A stretch of 64,000 bases of DNA, taken from assembly GCA_902493335.1 (NCBI GenBank), contig CABUPJ010000012.1:1-64000 (forward strand), given 5' to 3'. How positions within the stretch are numbered: position 1 is the first letter of the stretch; each line of letters opens with the position of its first letter. A program made the position numbers and the translations under genes. Below, in pieces: positions 43,701-53,276 of this stretch. This DNA comes from an uncultured Porphyromonadaceae bacterium (GTDB lineage: Bacteria > Bacteroidota > Bacteroidia > Bacteroidales > Muribaculaceae). The notes under the pieces were generated by a model. It worked only from the letters and a program-made list of their open reading frames with translations, searched no databases and had not been told where the DNA came from.

Positions 43701-46700
43701 CCTCGTCTGAGAACTTCCACGGCCCCGAGATGGTAAGCGGCGGTTTCCCCGCACGCGCCACAGCACGGGTCGAACTCACTTACACGCCGAAGACACCGGG
43801 CTCGCACAGCGGCACTGTCACATTCCGCAGCAGCGACGGACGTGAGGTCAAAGTCCTCGTTCAGGGTGTGGCCACCGAACCGGCCAGACTCGCCGTCGAG
43901 CCGGCTGTCGTTCAGGCAGGTACCATCGCTCTCGGCGACGAGCCAAAGGAGCTGAGCTTCGTCATCCGCAACGAAGGCAAATATCCCCTCGAATATGTCT
44001 TCCCCAAATTCTCTGACGAGACAGTCGAAGGTGCTGCCAGACTTCATAAATTCGGTTACACCGTCGCTTCGACCCTCGAGGGCTACAACGCCTTTGAATA
44101 CCAGCCGATGCCCGAGCTTGTCGGCGCTACCGACATAACGTCGAAATTCAGCGACGCCGTCTATGTCAGCCCGGCCATCAGCCTCGGCTTTGAGTTCCCG
44201 TATTACGGTGTCAGCTATGACAAGGTGTATATCACCAGCTATGGCGGCGTGATGTTCGCGATGAACGAGGCCAACTTCTTCGACCCGCTGACTCCCGATT
44301 CATATGGTGTCGCCGGCACGGGCCTCATATCGGCTTACGGCCGCAAGCTCCAGGCCGGACCCGCCTCGAAAATCGAATATGCCCTCAAAGACGGCAAGTT
44401 TGTCGTTAACTTCAAGAACGTCCTCGCTGTGGTCTACGATCAGGAATATACCCCGATTTCGTTCCATATCGCCCTGTCGCCCAACGGAGACATCGAAATG
44501 TTCTATGACGATTACGACCCGATGATGGTCTTCCAGTCGGGCAGCAATCTTTTCTGTGGCATCAACGACCCCGCCGTAGCCGATGTGCTTACGCTGACCT
44601 CAGCCGATATGGCCGACTACTGGGGCATGGATGAGCCTACGCCCGACAACAGCCGCTTCCGCAGTTTCGGCACCGGCACCGCTGTCAGGTTTGAGGCTCC
44701 GCAGACAAACTTCGTCCGCACACTCTCGCCCGCCCACGGTATCGTCACTCCCGGCGAATCGGTGACTGTCAGCGCGACCGTCTCTGTCGACGATGTGATG
44801 AACGCCGGCGCGACTTTCAATAATCTCGCCATCGTCACCAATGACCCTGCGCCCGTCGTCTCGTCAGTGCGCTTCGAGGCCTTTGTCGACCCCGCGGGCA
44901 AGGATGCGAAACTTTATGTCGAGAATACAGAAGTAAGTTTCGGCAAAGTCTTCCGCACGTCTACGGTAAATATTCCCGTGACAGTCAAGAACAGCGGCCG
45001 TAATGTCATGACTCTTGTCTCGGCAAGCTTTGCAGGAGGCAGGATGACGGTCGCCGACAACAGCGGCAAGACCGTTAATCCGGGCTCGTCGCTTGATCTC
45101 ATCGTCACGGTGCCCACTGAAACCGAGGGCGACATAAGCGATGTTCTCAATATAAAGACCGATGCCGGTGAGGCCTCGGTGACAGTTTCGGGTACTGTTA
45201 TCGGCACTCCCGTCGCCGAACTTTCGTTCGACAGCGTCGAGGAGACAATAGAAAGCGGCGCCCAGCTCTCGCGTACACTCGTCATCTCAAACACCGGCAA
45301 CGAGACGATGACCTATGCCGTCGCTCCCGACGCCAAGGTTAAAATGACCGTGCCCGAGAAGACTGACACCAAAGTGTCGTATGCCTATGCCGCCGCTGTC
45401 GACAATCAGACGTCATTCGACTGGGTCGACATCGAGACCAACGGCCTCGGCACACAGAACGCCTTCCGCTACTACAACAGTCACGACTATGTCGCCGTCG
45501 AGCTGCCGTTCGAGTTCCCTTTCTATGGCCGCAAGTATAGCAGGATGTATATCTACAACACAGGTTTCATCTCGTTTACCGAGCGTCACGACGACAAGAT
45601 CTGGCCCGAACCGCCGGGAGAATTCCCCACAGGATCGATTTTCACCAATATCATCGCTCCATACTGGGGCCTTCACTCGATGAACACCACAAAGACCGCC
45701 GGCACCTATCACTATGTGACCGCCGACCGCGCTGTCGTGTCGTTCATGGAGTACGGCAACTCGATGAATTATGGTGTCTGCTTCCAGGTTATCCTCGAGA
45801 AAGACGGCTCGTTCAGATTCCAGTATAAGGCTTATGACGATGATTCTATCATCATGTCGTCATTCGGTCTCGCCGGTATCTGCGACGAAGACGGCGCCGA
45901 GTCAATCAAGCTCGCCGACCGTTATATCGCCTTCGGCAATGCCGTGCAGTTCACTCCCGTACGTGCCAATACTCTCGAGCCCGGAGCCAAAGACAACATC
46001 GGGCTTACTTTCGACACCGACCGTATGGCCGGCACCTACGAGAGCAGCATCAACATCACGACAAACGTTCCTTCGCGCGAGACAATCGCTATTCCGGTTG
46101 TTCTCAACATCACCGGTCAGGCCGACGTCGTGATACCCGAATCTGTCAAGGTCGAGCAGGTGCTCGGCTATATGAACACCGACTACTCTGACCCGATTGT
46201 TCAGATGGGCGCCATGTATCACGCACCCTTCAAGGTCGAGAACCGCGGCACGGCCAAATTCACCATCGTCGGTGTCAGCTGCGGCGGTCCTACGATTTAT
46301 GATGAATGGATGGATATGGAGATTCCGGTCTTCAACCTCATGGGCAACCTTCCCGAGGTCGACATGTGGACCGGCGAGCCTACAGGCAACTATATGTGGC
46401 AGATGGTTGATCCCAATTTCTTCCAGCCTGTCGAAGTCGGCCGCACACCGATAGAGTTTACCGTGCCCATGCTTCAGTGTGAGTACTGGATGACTCCCGG
46501 GGTCTATGACATCCCCGTCACCGTCTATTATATGACCGACGCCGAGGGTGACATCAAGGAAGCGACGGTCAACGTTCAGTTTACCGTTACTCCCGCTCCG
46601 TCGATGACTTTCGACCGATACGAGATGTATGTCAAGGCTGATACCGACGACTACAAGACCGTCGAGACTCTCACAATCGGCAACGAGGGTGAATATAAAC

Positions 46701-48532
46701 TGACCTACAGCCTGCGCCTTGATCCAACCGGCGTCGGCGAAGAGGTTTCTGAGGAAGGCGGAGGCGGTATCGCTCCGATGCTCGCTCCCAAGGCCAAAGT
46801 CAGAAAACAGTCCGATGCAGACCAATGCAACACGAGCCTTTCTGAAGCCGTGTTCGGCAAGAAAATCAAGGCTGCGGCCAATTCGGTCAATCCCTACGAC
46901 CTCCCCTCTGACTTCAGCTACAACAGAGCGCTTTATTATGACGCCATGCCCGGCAACACGACCGCCTACAACTACGGTGCGGGCAATGCGTTCGACGTGT
47001 TCAAGGAGTCTGTCTATTTCAAGGCTCCGAAAGACGGCATCAACATCTCGCACATCTATCTGCCCGTCTTCGCCCAGGCCCAGAGCGACGTCGACATCAG
47101 AATCGACATCGTGGCGGGCAGCGAGCCTGACGGCAGTGACATTCTCGGCTCGGCATCGGTCAACATCACCGACCAGACAAGCGAGACACAGGGCAAATTC
47201 TATGTAGTCGCTCTTGACAAGCCGGTGTTCATGAACCCCGACGAAGAATTCTGCGTCGTCGTCACATATCCCGAGGGCCTTTCTAACCCCGCATACCTCT
47301 GTGTCAAGGAAGAGCCTGTCACAGCAGGCCGTTATATGGGCTGGACCCAGCAGGCCGGCTGGTATGATGTCGCCGAACTCCTCGAGCCGCAGGCCGGTTC
47401 GCTCGGATACATGCTGACATGTCTCGAGACCGTTCCCGGCGAACCCTGGATTCAGCTCGTTGGCGACAATGCCGGGGGTGAGATTGAAGTCGGCGCCACA
47501 GCCGAAATCAAGCTGCAGGTCAACGCCGCGGCCGCCCGTATGGAGAAAGGCAACAAGGCCGTCCTTGTCATCAGGAGCAATGACCCCAATATGCCGCTCG
47601 TCAATTATCCCGTCATACTCGATCTCAACGGCAAGCCTGTCATCGAGGCTCCCGCTTCGACAGTCTACGCCCGTGAAGGCGAGACGACGACAGTCGACAT
47701 CATGGTCTACGACCCCGATTGCGATGGCCTCGTCATGAAACTCAGCGACGACTCGGGCCTCGCACACATCGCCTCGGTCGAGCCCGACGCTATGGACAAT
47801 GCCGTGGTCAGCACCGCCGATGACGGCACAGTCACAGTCACCGGTGCCATGGCCGCTGTCACCGTCCGTGTCGGCATAGCAGCCGAATATGGCGACGCAG
47901 GCAGATATAGCTTCATGCTTCTCGTCTCTGACGATAAGGCCCATAAGGCATCAGCCAAGGTCGCCTATGAGGTCGAGCATGTCAATCGCGCTCCAATCGC
48001 TGCTGAAGGCACAGAAGTCACCGTCGACGAAGGCAGGATTTCCGATGTGCTTGAATACGCTTCGCTCTTCACCGACCCCGACGGCGACGACATGACCTAC
48101 GTCTTCGAGATGCCCGCCAACGACTTCGCCGAAGCCTTCACGACAGGCCGTAGCGTTGTCTTCCAGGGCAAAGCCCGCGGCAGCGTTATCGCCAAAGTGA
48201 CGGCAACAGACGCCGCCGGCTTGTCGACAACAGCCGACATCACCGTCACGGTCAAAGAGTTCAGTGGCATTGATGACATCAATGCCGCCGATGACGCTCT
48301 CGTCCGACTGGTCGAGAACCCCGTTATAAACACTCTGAAGCTGCAGAGCCTTGTGTCTGACAAAATCAGCATCGAAGTTTTTGATGCCGCCGGCACACTG
48401 CGCTACAGCACAGACGCCACCGTCAGCGCCGGTCAGGTCTTCGACGTCGACTGCACTGTCAGCGGCGGAGTCTACATCCTCCGTGTCAGCAACGCTCAAA
48501 AAGCCGAGACTCACCGCTTCGTCAAGAAGTAA
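40733..48532 (+). CDS. Giant secreted subtilisin-like protease with T9SS sorting domain
   Basis: A 2599-residue protein. It has a signal peptide (to about A26), a propeptide-like region, and an S8 protease domain at about 185-510 with the triad D206 (VAVIDGGVDYTHED), H261 (HDHGTHVAGT) and S440 (GTSMATPHVSG). A fibronectin-type-III domain (about 515-615) follows, then a long array of beta-sandwich domains, several of the choice-of-anchor/ASPM-like type (DFGSMLVGQSKTVAVEF). A cadherin-like segment near 2420 (FTDPDGDDMTYVFE) precedes a C-terminal type A sorting domain (VFDAAGTLRYST, GVYILRVSN, HRFVKK). It is expected to be exported by T9SS and anchored to the surface. Confidence 0.9.
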   Translation: MQRLKMWILSIVALLTVGLSPVAVFAGVSPKRGEIRVKLQAEVALKLAQMPQIQTAGVKTTGIEPLDRAASKAKTISIRPMLPPSAKYDRQRAKYGLDRWFVVSFDESMSSEEVRRIYGATAGVERSEVITPMSLREGKGGFRKISAAAVAGSSQAMPFNDPLLPRQWHYQNFGDIPYSVRGADINLFEAWKTTTGSKDVLVAVIDGGVDYTHEDLAANMYVNTAELNGRAGFDDDGNGYVDDIYGYNFCTNEGKIYPHDHGTHVAGTVAAVNNNGIGVAGVAGGNGTDGSGVKILSCQVFDPRSGTADGDFAAAIVYACEKGATIAQCSWGWASPGYYEQAVLDAIDYFTAEARSANMKGGLLFFAMGNEGETGDYYPGCYDKVVGVAAMTSELTPASYSCNGPGTDIVAPGGLLDYGEAQGVLSTLPGNSYGYNEGTSMATPHVSGTAALVLSKYGSPTFLNETLRTQILTSVNDFYGYGNNNAVLGNFGTGYLDAGKAVRMDQTGKPGSVADFDLTAAQDYVVISWTIPASADNNINNHIVYYSKEPFTAQSDLTKIDSKIVDTKFLSSGDVCNFELTGLESMTEYYIAIQAVNRWGTASDLSPVRSIRTNAGPSMTVAEPSLFMSATASQPLATASLTIGNEAEGLLKWSVAKATVSAQLQSGRPQPGALNRSKLTLAGANASRKAVAARAEYEAGDYPQEFGYAEELWAMIGETDKSKPNSLAQWFKVDADRYPEGFNLTALWFDAPQEGIFGENPRIEIYKGNTGISQASLITEVAYNFFTYNYNIALPEQIYFAPGESFWVVAHFDPNQEGYPLPMGHSSAAAAGSNSFMSIDGGATWTQLAEALRGSSYESLASEFVWCVKARSLNPDWSTMLELDPTEGTVRQGETRTIAVKADGTKLVNGTYNFNIKLATNESDKRVVAVPTTLTVEGNAPDVVVPKIVDFGSMLVGQSKTVAVEFYNKGYGSFRGTRWGADIYSDNIVASSENFHGPEMVSGGFPARATARVELTYTPKTPGSHSGTVTFRSSDGREVKVLVQGVATEPARLAVEPAVVQAGTIALGDEPKELSFVIRNEGKYPLEYVFPKFSDETVEGAARLHKFGYTVASTLEGYNAFEYQPMPELVGATDITSKFSDAVYVSPAISLGFEFPYYGVSYDKVYITSYGGVMFAMNEANFFDPLTPDSYGVAGTGLISAYGRKLQAGPASKIEYALKDGKFVVNFKNVLAVVYDQEYTPISFHIALSPNGDIEMFYDDYDPMMVFQSGSNLFCGINDPAVADVLTLTSADMADYWGMDEPTPDNSRFRSFGTGTAVRFEAPQTNFVRTLSPAHGIVTPGESVTVSATVSVDDVMNAGATFNNLAIVTNDPAPVVSSVRFEAFVDPAGKDAKLYVENTEVSFGKVFRTSTVNIPVTVKNSGRNVMTLVSASFAGGRMTVADNSGKTVNPGSSLDLIVTVPTETEGDISDVLNIKTDAGEASVTVSGTVIGTPVAELSFDSVEETIESGAQLSRTLVISNTGNETMTYAVAPDAKVKMTVPEKTDTKVSYAYAAAVDNQTSFDWVDIETNGLGTQNAFRYYNSHDYVAVELPFEFPFYGRKYSRMYIYNTGFISFTERHDDKIWPEPPGEFPTGSIFTNIIAPYWGLHSMNTTKTAGTYHYVTADRAVVSFMEYGNSMNYGVCFQVILEKDGSFRFQYKAYDDDSIIMSSFGLAGICDEDGAESIKLADRYIAFGNAVQFTPVRANTLEPGAKDNIGLTFDTDRMAGTYESSINITTNVPSRETIAIPVVLNITGQADVVIPESVKVEQVLGYMNTDYSDPIVQMGAMYHAPFKVENRGTAKFTIVGVSCGGPTIYDEWMDMEIPVFNLMGNLPEVDMWTGEPTGNYMWQMVDPNFFQPVEVGRTPIEFTVPMLQCEYWMTPGVYDIPVTVYYMTDAEGDIKEATVNVQFTVTPAPSMTFDRYEMYVKADTDDYKTVETLTIGNEGEYKLTYSLRLDPTGVGEEVSEEGGGGIAPMLAPKAKVRKQSDADQCNTSLSEAVFGKKIKAAANSVNPYDLPSDFSYNRALYYDAMPGNTTAYNYGAGNAFDVFKESVYFKAPKDGINISHIYLPVFAQAQSDVDIRIDIVAGSEPDGSDILGSASVNITDQTSETQGKFYVVALDKPVFMNPDEEFCVVVTYPEGLSNPAYLCVKEEPVTAGRYMGWTQQAGWYDVAELLEPQAGSLGYMLTCLETVPGEPWIQLVGDNAGGEIEVGATAEIKLQVNAAAARMEKGNKAVLVIRSNDPNMPLVNYPVILDLNGKPVIEAPASTVYAREGETTTVDIMVYDPDCDGLVMKLSDDSGLAHIASVEPDAMDNAVVSTADDGTVTVTGAMAAVTVRVGIAAEYGDAGRYSFMLLVSDDKAHKASAKVAYEVEHVNRAPIAAEGTEVTVDEGRISDVLEYASLFTDPDGDDMTYVFEMPANDFAEAFTTGRSVVFQGKARGSVIAKVTATDAAGLSTTADITVTVKEFSGIDDINAADDALVRLVENPVINTLKLQSLVSDKISIEVFDAAGTLRYSTDATVSAGQVFDVDCTVSGGVYILRVSNAQKAETHRFVKK

Positions 48533-48560
48533 ATCTCAGCGCAACATACCTCTTTCAACA

Positions 48561-48588
48561 GCAGGGCGACCCATCGGGGCCGCCCTGC
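48561..48588 (+). terminator. Terminator of the subtilase gene
   Basis: GCAGGGCGACCC pairs with GGGCCGCCCTGC (short mismatch near the loop) about 30 nt after the stop. A weak T-run follows. Confidence 0.65.
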
Positions 48589-48701
48589 TTGCATTCCGTG
48601 CCGCCGCATCAGGCGATATGGAGCAGCAAGACATCGAAAATACTTGAAAAGAGCCTAAAAGTTGCCTTTATGGTTTGTTTTTTGTAATTTCTTTATATTT
48701 A

Positions 48702-48733
48702 TTTGCAAAAATAGATTTCGGCGCTTATATTTG
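48702..48733 (+). promoter_or_regulatory. Promoter of the RHS locus
   Basis: TTTG at 48702-48705, 20 nt, TATATTTG at 48726-48733, then a 31-nt leader to the ATG at 48765. It is a strong consensus match and could drive the whole rightward RHS operon. Confidence 0.7.
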
Positions 48734-48764
48734 TGAATAATAATTACCTTAAAATCACTCGGCC

Positions 48765-51700
48765 ATGAAGACGAACAGATTTATGATGGCGGTTCTGTCG
48801 GCTTGTATTTTATCTATAAGTAGCTTTGGTGCGGAAAATATCTATACGCCGCGCGACTATTCGTTGGTGCCTCCGAGTCCGACGGTGGCATCGTTTTTGG
48901 ATTTTCAGGATTATCCGATGGATTATTTTCACGGTATTCCGAATATCAGTTTCCCGATTTATTCGCTTAAGGTAGGAGCTATCGAGGTTCCCATTGTCCT
49001 GTCATATCATGGAGGCGGTATCCGCACGACTCAAAAATGCGGTAACGCCGGATTGGGCTGGACCGTCAGCTTTGGTGCGGAAATCGGTCATAATGTCTGT
49101 GGCGCTCCCGATGATGCAAATAATAAAATACATGGCTTATTTCATTTAAACAGTATCGAAAAAAGTTTCAGAAATAAATTAATAGCTAAGATTGCCGACT
49201 ATAATCCTACCGACGCGCACTCATTTGCCGAAGAACGATTATGGCAGGTTACAGAGGGCGACAGATATTATCAGGGGCTTACAGATGTTGCCAATGATAC
49301 GTATTCTCTTTATGGTTTGGGGCTTTCTGCAACTTTCGTGTATGATGACAATAAAAAAATGATCGTGTCCTCAGAACAACCGATTTCTATAACGCATAGT
49401 TCAGAAATTCCCTATATAACAGATGGTGGTTGCGACGGTCGAGGTTATTTGGTAAAAGATCAGGCCGGACTGTCATATTTGTTTACCACTCAGGACCGTA
49501 CCAAATATGAATACCATTATGGAAATCCGATGATACCGCAAATGCTGGACAGCATCTATTATGCTTCTGCGTGGCATCTCGACAGAATAACAGATTTAAA
49601 CGGTAACATAGTGGAGTATAGCTATCATAAAGCACCATCTACAGCGGTAGATTGTCATAGCAACAGAGAGTATAGATATTTTACAGATGATGAAGCAAAT
49701 GCAACTAATTTAAACTATGTTTATTCGGCAAGTTCAGTTGTTTATCACCCGCAGATTCTTGAAAAAATCAGTGGTGGCGGTATCACCATTTTATTTAACT
49801 ACATTCATGAAATAAGCAATACAAAGCTTGTTCCATTATTGGAAAGTATTGAGATAAAAAGTGCCGATGGCAATAGTCGCAAAATTGAATTTAAATATGA
49901 CAAACATGCCGTACCTCTATTAAAAAAAGTCATAGATCAGACAGATGTCATCCTGAGTTTTGACTATGATGATGTGAGTGGAGATGATTTTACGTTCTAT
50001 CTTGATTCGCAGGATTTTGGCGGATATAATAATGATAAAGATAACCAAGGGACTCTTATCCCTCGTGTCTATAAAATGGGACTGAATGCCGACCGAAGCA
50101 TCGATCCTATAACAAGCCGAAAAGGTGTGCTCAATAAAATCACGTATCCGACAGGAGGTTACACTCAGCTTGTTTGGGAGAGCAATGACTTCAGTTATCT
50201 GGGATCGGTAAGATACGAGGGCGATATAAACGATAACAGTCAAAGTAATCCAATTGTAAGTATTGTTGAAGACACGATAAGAATGTGTCTTGATGAAAAA
50301 TACAAAAAACTAAAAATTCAGGATTATTTTGTTGAGCAGCTCCAAACTATAGCGCTTGACCTCTCTCATTATTACGAGATGAATCCGGCAAATCTGATGA
50401 CGACAGATTACGAACACTCTCACAGTCATATAACCGCATCCAATTACAGTACCGTCTATCCTCCACAGTTTCCTCATGTGACAATAAAAAAACGAGGTCA
50501 GACTAAAATAGAAAAAGTCATATTCCTTGATAAGGAAACTCTTGAGCCTGATGGGATCAAAAAACAAATTTACTTAGATCTTCAGCCGGGACATTATGAG
50601 ATAGAACTTGTAAATCCACTCGAAGTCGACGGCGCGCGTGATTTTCTTGAGGCCAACATGCGATATCATGATTCGCCGGCGGGAAGAATTTATCTTATAA
50701 AGTCCACTATTGATCCTATAACCACACAAAAAGATCGGAATTATTGGTGCGGATTACGAATAAACAGCATCATATCTTCGACCGGTTATAGTAAAAACGA
50801 ACCTATATGCAAGCGTTTTTATTACGACAACGCCCTTGATGATAATACGACAAGCGGCACAGTCCAATTACTACCTGAATATATGAACAATTATTATATA
50901 TGGTTTGCGATACAAACCGGTGTGATTGGATATACGGGCAGCTATGTTTATTGTATAGGCGAAAATGCTTTTCCTAACAGCTTGACCGGTTGCTTATCGT
51001 CAATTGAATATCCCGAAGTCAGGACAACGCAGAATCGACTTGGAAGTAAAGAACCTGCATATTATCTTGAAAGCTATTCTTATTCGAGTGCCCGTACACA
51101 GCGTTATTGTGATTACAATCATTCGCAATTCTTGTCATATCAGCCCGTAGGAGCGCGGATGTACACTTCGCGAAGTCATTATCGTGGCAATCTGATGCGG
51201 AGGGTACAAACTGACAACTCAGGGATAAACGACGGACTAATAACGACATACGATTATAATATTTACGAATCGGGCAATACGCCCACACTTACCACAAATG
51301 CTTTTACCGTCTGTGATTTTACACGGGCGGCAGGAGATACTCATGGCTACGGAGGCTATGATTACGGCATCGGCACATATTCGATAATTCCGTACAACAA
51401 GACCATATCGTTCGAGAAGACAACCGAAAGCGACGGCCTTACCTCATATAAAAAGTATGATTATTTTTACGACAGTTATACCGACCGTCTTGATTATAAC
51501 CTCATAAAGTCAGTCAGCAGCGAAAGCTCCGAGGGAGATACTGTCACAACCTATTATACATATCCTCGCGGCAATGGCTCATATCTGCCTATGGCCGAGA
51601 CCGAGGTGACAGTGTGCGGCGACGCCGTCATGTCGGCCAAAAGAACCGAATACGACTCGTTGACGCGGCTGCCGCTGAAAGTCTACGAACTTAACGGAGC

Positions 51701-52202
51701 TGCCGATGCCTCCAGCATCGTGCCGGTAACTCAGGCCACCACCGCATATCAGAAAGAGATGATTTCGCGTCTGACCTATGAATATGTATATAACAGTTCA
51801 GGCAATATAGTCGAAATCAAATACCGCGGAGTGCCGCTTGTGTCATACATCTGGGGCTACAACGGCATGTATCCCATCATCGAAGCCAAAAATATCGGTC
51901 ATGAAACCCTTGAGGCAAAGGCCCTGTCGGCCGGACTGACAAAAGCGAACCTCGACGGACAGAAGACCGTCAGCCAGCAGGAGATAAACCGCATCGCCGG
52001 ACGCCTGCGCACCCTTCTGCCCGACAGCGACATCAGTTCGATATATTATCACTGGCTGCTCGGTGTTGTCGAGACCGTCGACGCCCGGGGCATCTCGACC
52101 ACATTCGACTATGACCGCCGCGGCCGTCTGACCGAGGTGCGTGATTTCAACGATTTTCTCATCAATAAATATGAATACCACTATGCGAGCGACCGTGATT
52201 AA
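48765..52202 (+). CDS. Secreted RHS/YD-repeat-like protein (first subunit of the RHS locus)
   Basis: A 1145-residue protein with signal peptide (to about A24). The start (FHGIPNISFPIYSLKVGAIEVPIVLSYHGGGI) and GNAGLGWTVSFGAEI are typical of the large Bacteroidetes RHS-like surface proteins. YD-type repeats are seen at the C-terminal end (TTFDYDRRGRLTEVRDFNDFLINKYEYHY), where the protein stops without an RHS core or toxin tip. It probably forms part of the shell that encloses the toxin made by the third gene. GC content rises in the last 600 bp. Confidence 0.75.
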   Translation: MKTNRFMMAVLSACILSISSFGAENIYTPRDYSLVPPSPTVASFLDFQDYPMDYFHGIPNISFPIYSLKVGAIEVPIVLSYHGGGIRTTQKCGNAGLGWTVSFGAEIGHNVCGAPDDANNKIHGLFHLNSIEKSFRNKLIAKIADYNPTDAHSFAEERLWQVTEGDRYYQGLTDVANDTYSLYGLGLSATFVYDDNKKMIVSSEQPISITHSSEIPYITDGGCDGRGYLVKDQAGLSYLFTTQDRTKYEYHYGNPMIPQMLDSIYYASAWHLDRITDLNGNIVEYSYHKAPSTAVDCHSNREYRYFTDDEANATNLNYVYSASSVVYHPQILEKISGGGITILFNYIHEISNTKLVPLLESIEIKSADGNSRKIEFKYDKHAVPLLKKVIDQTDVILSFDYDDVSGDDFTFYLDSQDFGGYNNDKDNQGTLIPRVYKMGLNADRSIDPITSRKGVLNKITYPTGGYTQLVWESNDFSYLGSVRYEGDINDNSQSNPIVSIVEDTIRMCLDEKYKKLKIQDYFVEQLQTIALDLSHYYEMNPANLMTTDYEHSHSHITASNYSTVYPPQFPHVTIKKRGQTKIEKVIFLDKETLEPDGIKKQIYLDLQPGHYEIELVNPLEVDGARDFLEANMRYHDSPAGRIYLIKSTIDPITTQKDRNYWCGLRINSIISSTGYSKNEPICKRFYYDNALDDNTTSGTVQLLPEYMNNYYIWFAIQTGVIGYTGSYVYCIGENAFPNSLTGCLSSIEYPEVRTTQNRLGSKEPAYYLESYSYSSARTQRYCDYNHSQFLSYQPVGARMYTSRSHYRGNLMRRVQTDNSGINDGLITTYDYNIYESGNTPTLTTNAFTVCDFTRAAGDTHGYGGYDYGIGTYSIIPYNKTISFEKTTESDGLTSYKKYDYFYDSYTDRLDYNLIKSVSSESSEGDTVTTYYTYPRGNGSYLPMAETEVTVCGDAVMSAKRTEYDSLTRLPLKVYELNGAADASSIVPVTQATTAYQKEMISRLTYEYVYNSSGNIVEIKYRGVPLVSYIWGYNGMYPIIEAKNIGHETLEAKALSAGLTKANLDGQKTVSQQEINRIAGRLRTLLPDSDISSIYYHWLLGVVETVDARGISTTFDYDRRGRLTEVRDFNDFLINKYEYHYASDRD

Positions 52203-53265
52203 AACAGCGGCGGCACTGATTTTGCCGCTTATATCGTGGGCGACAGCCGGCGGCGTGTCACCCGAACTTAACTCGCCGCGCATAGGCGACAGACTCGACA
52301 TAGCCGTCCTTGCAGGCCCACCCTCGTTCACAGATTCGCTCAGGCTGTGCCCCGACCTGTCGGACATATCCGTCAGACACACCGAACAGCTGTCGGTATG
52401 GGCCGCAGCTCCTGGCGACACCCTTACCGCGATGTGCATAACCCAGGGACGCAAGACCGAAGAACTTGTCCTTGACGGCGGCGTCTATCTGTGCCGCACC
52501 CGTCAGACTCCCGGTTTCTACCGCCGCTATGACAGCGCGTGGCCCCACGGCGTGATAAAAGAGGACTCGCAGGCCGACACAGTGTCCGCCACAGGCCGTG
52601 CCGACGGCATCTCGTCATACAGGACGTCGGGACGATACCGCATGACGACAGCCTCCGGCCTCAGAATCGTCACTCCCGACGGCGACATTGCCGGCAATGT
52701 CGAGTGCGTTATCCGTGAGGTCGACGACCGTATGTTTTTTGACGGAGACAGCACCGTGTGTATCCACCGCGGCACCGACAAGGCGTGGTATGTCCCCGGC
52801 TACCGCTATCCGGTGCTCCGGCAGCAGCATGACCTGCTTCTGAGCGAAGTGGGCGACACCATAGACAGCCGTGTGACATGGGAGGCGCTGGCCCTTTCGG
52901 AACAGGAAGCCGCCATAGAGAACGACCCTGTCAACAGTGAGATACGCCGGCTCATCAAAGAACAGAAAGACGCTCCTGACAACAACAGCAGAAATACATC
53001 AGACAAAGACCGATCTAAAGGCAGGCTCCATCAGTCGGTGAGCATAGACTATGCCGCAAACACAGTCAGTATAAACCGTACTCCCGGCGACAGCCGCTTC
53101 ATCGACATGATGCTGTGTGACATCGGCGGACGTGTATATCAGAGCCGTGTCTTCGGCGATGACGCGCAGGCTGTCACCCTGTCGCTTGACGGTCTCGCTC
53201 CGTCGACCTATCTGATATACATCCGCACGACCGACGGGCCGATAATCTGCAAGTTTAACCTTTAA
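52171..53265 (+). CDS. Secreted protein with T9SS-like C-terminal domain between two RHS genes
   Basis: A 364-residue protein with a signal peptide (about MRATVIKTAAALILPLIS). The middle is beta-rich with no known motif. The end (DMMLCDIGGRVYQSRVF...LAPSTYLIYIRTTDG) has the type A sorting-domain pattern. The start overlaps the end of the first RHS gene by about 32 nt; ATG 52171 or 52183 are both possible, and the longer frame from 52141 is unlikely. Genes of this kind sit between the two RHS proteins, so it may help export or display them (inference). Confidence 0.65.
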   Translation: MNTTMRATVIKTAAALILPLISWATAGGVSPELNSPRIGDRLDIAVLAGPPSFTDSLRLCPDLSDISVRHTEQLSVWAAAPGDTLTAMCITQGRKTEELVLDGGVYLCRTRQTPGFYRRYDSAWPHGVIKEDSQADTVSATGRADGISSYRTSGRYRMTTASGLRIVTPDGDIAGNVECVIREVDDRMFFDGDSTVCIHRGTDKAWYVPGYRYPVLRQQHDLLLSEVGDTIDSRVTWEALALSEQEAAIENDPVNSEIRRLIKEQKDAPDNNSRNTSDKDRSKGRLHQSVSIDYAANTVSINRTPGDSRFIDMMLCDIGGRVYQSRVFGDDAQAVTLSLDGLAPSTYLIYIRTTDGPIICKFNL

Positions 53266-53276
53266 CATCCAAGCCG

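Noticed and set aside
45902..47944. A 680-codon open frame on the minus strand inside the giant subtilase gene
   Set aside because: It is the antisense shadow of a GC-rich gene whose codon pattern avoids stops on the other strand. Its composition is rich in H, D, G and V with no domain, and the plus-strand frame has clear domains throughout.
48765..52202. The first RHS-like gene as a frameshifted front part of the third gene
   Set aside because: The third gene has its own signal sequence and DUF6443-like start, and a separate sorting-domain gene lies between them. The parts are distinct proteins, not one broken gene.
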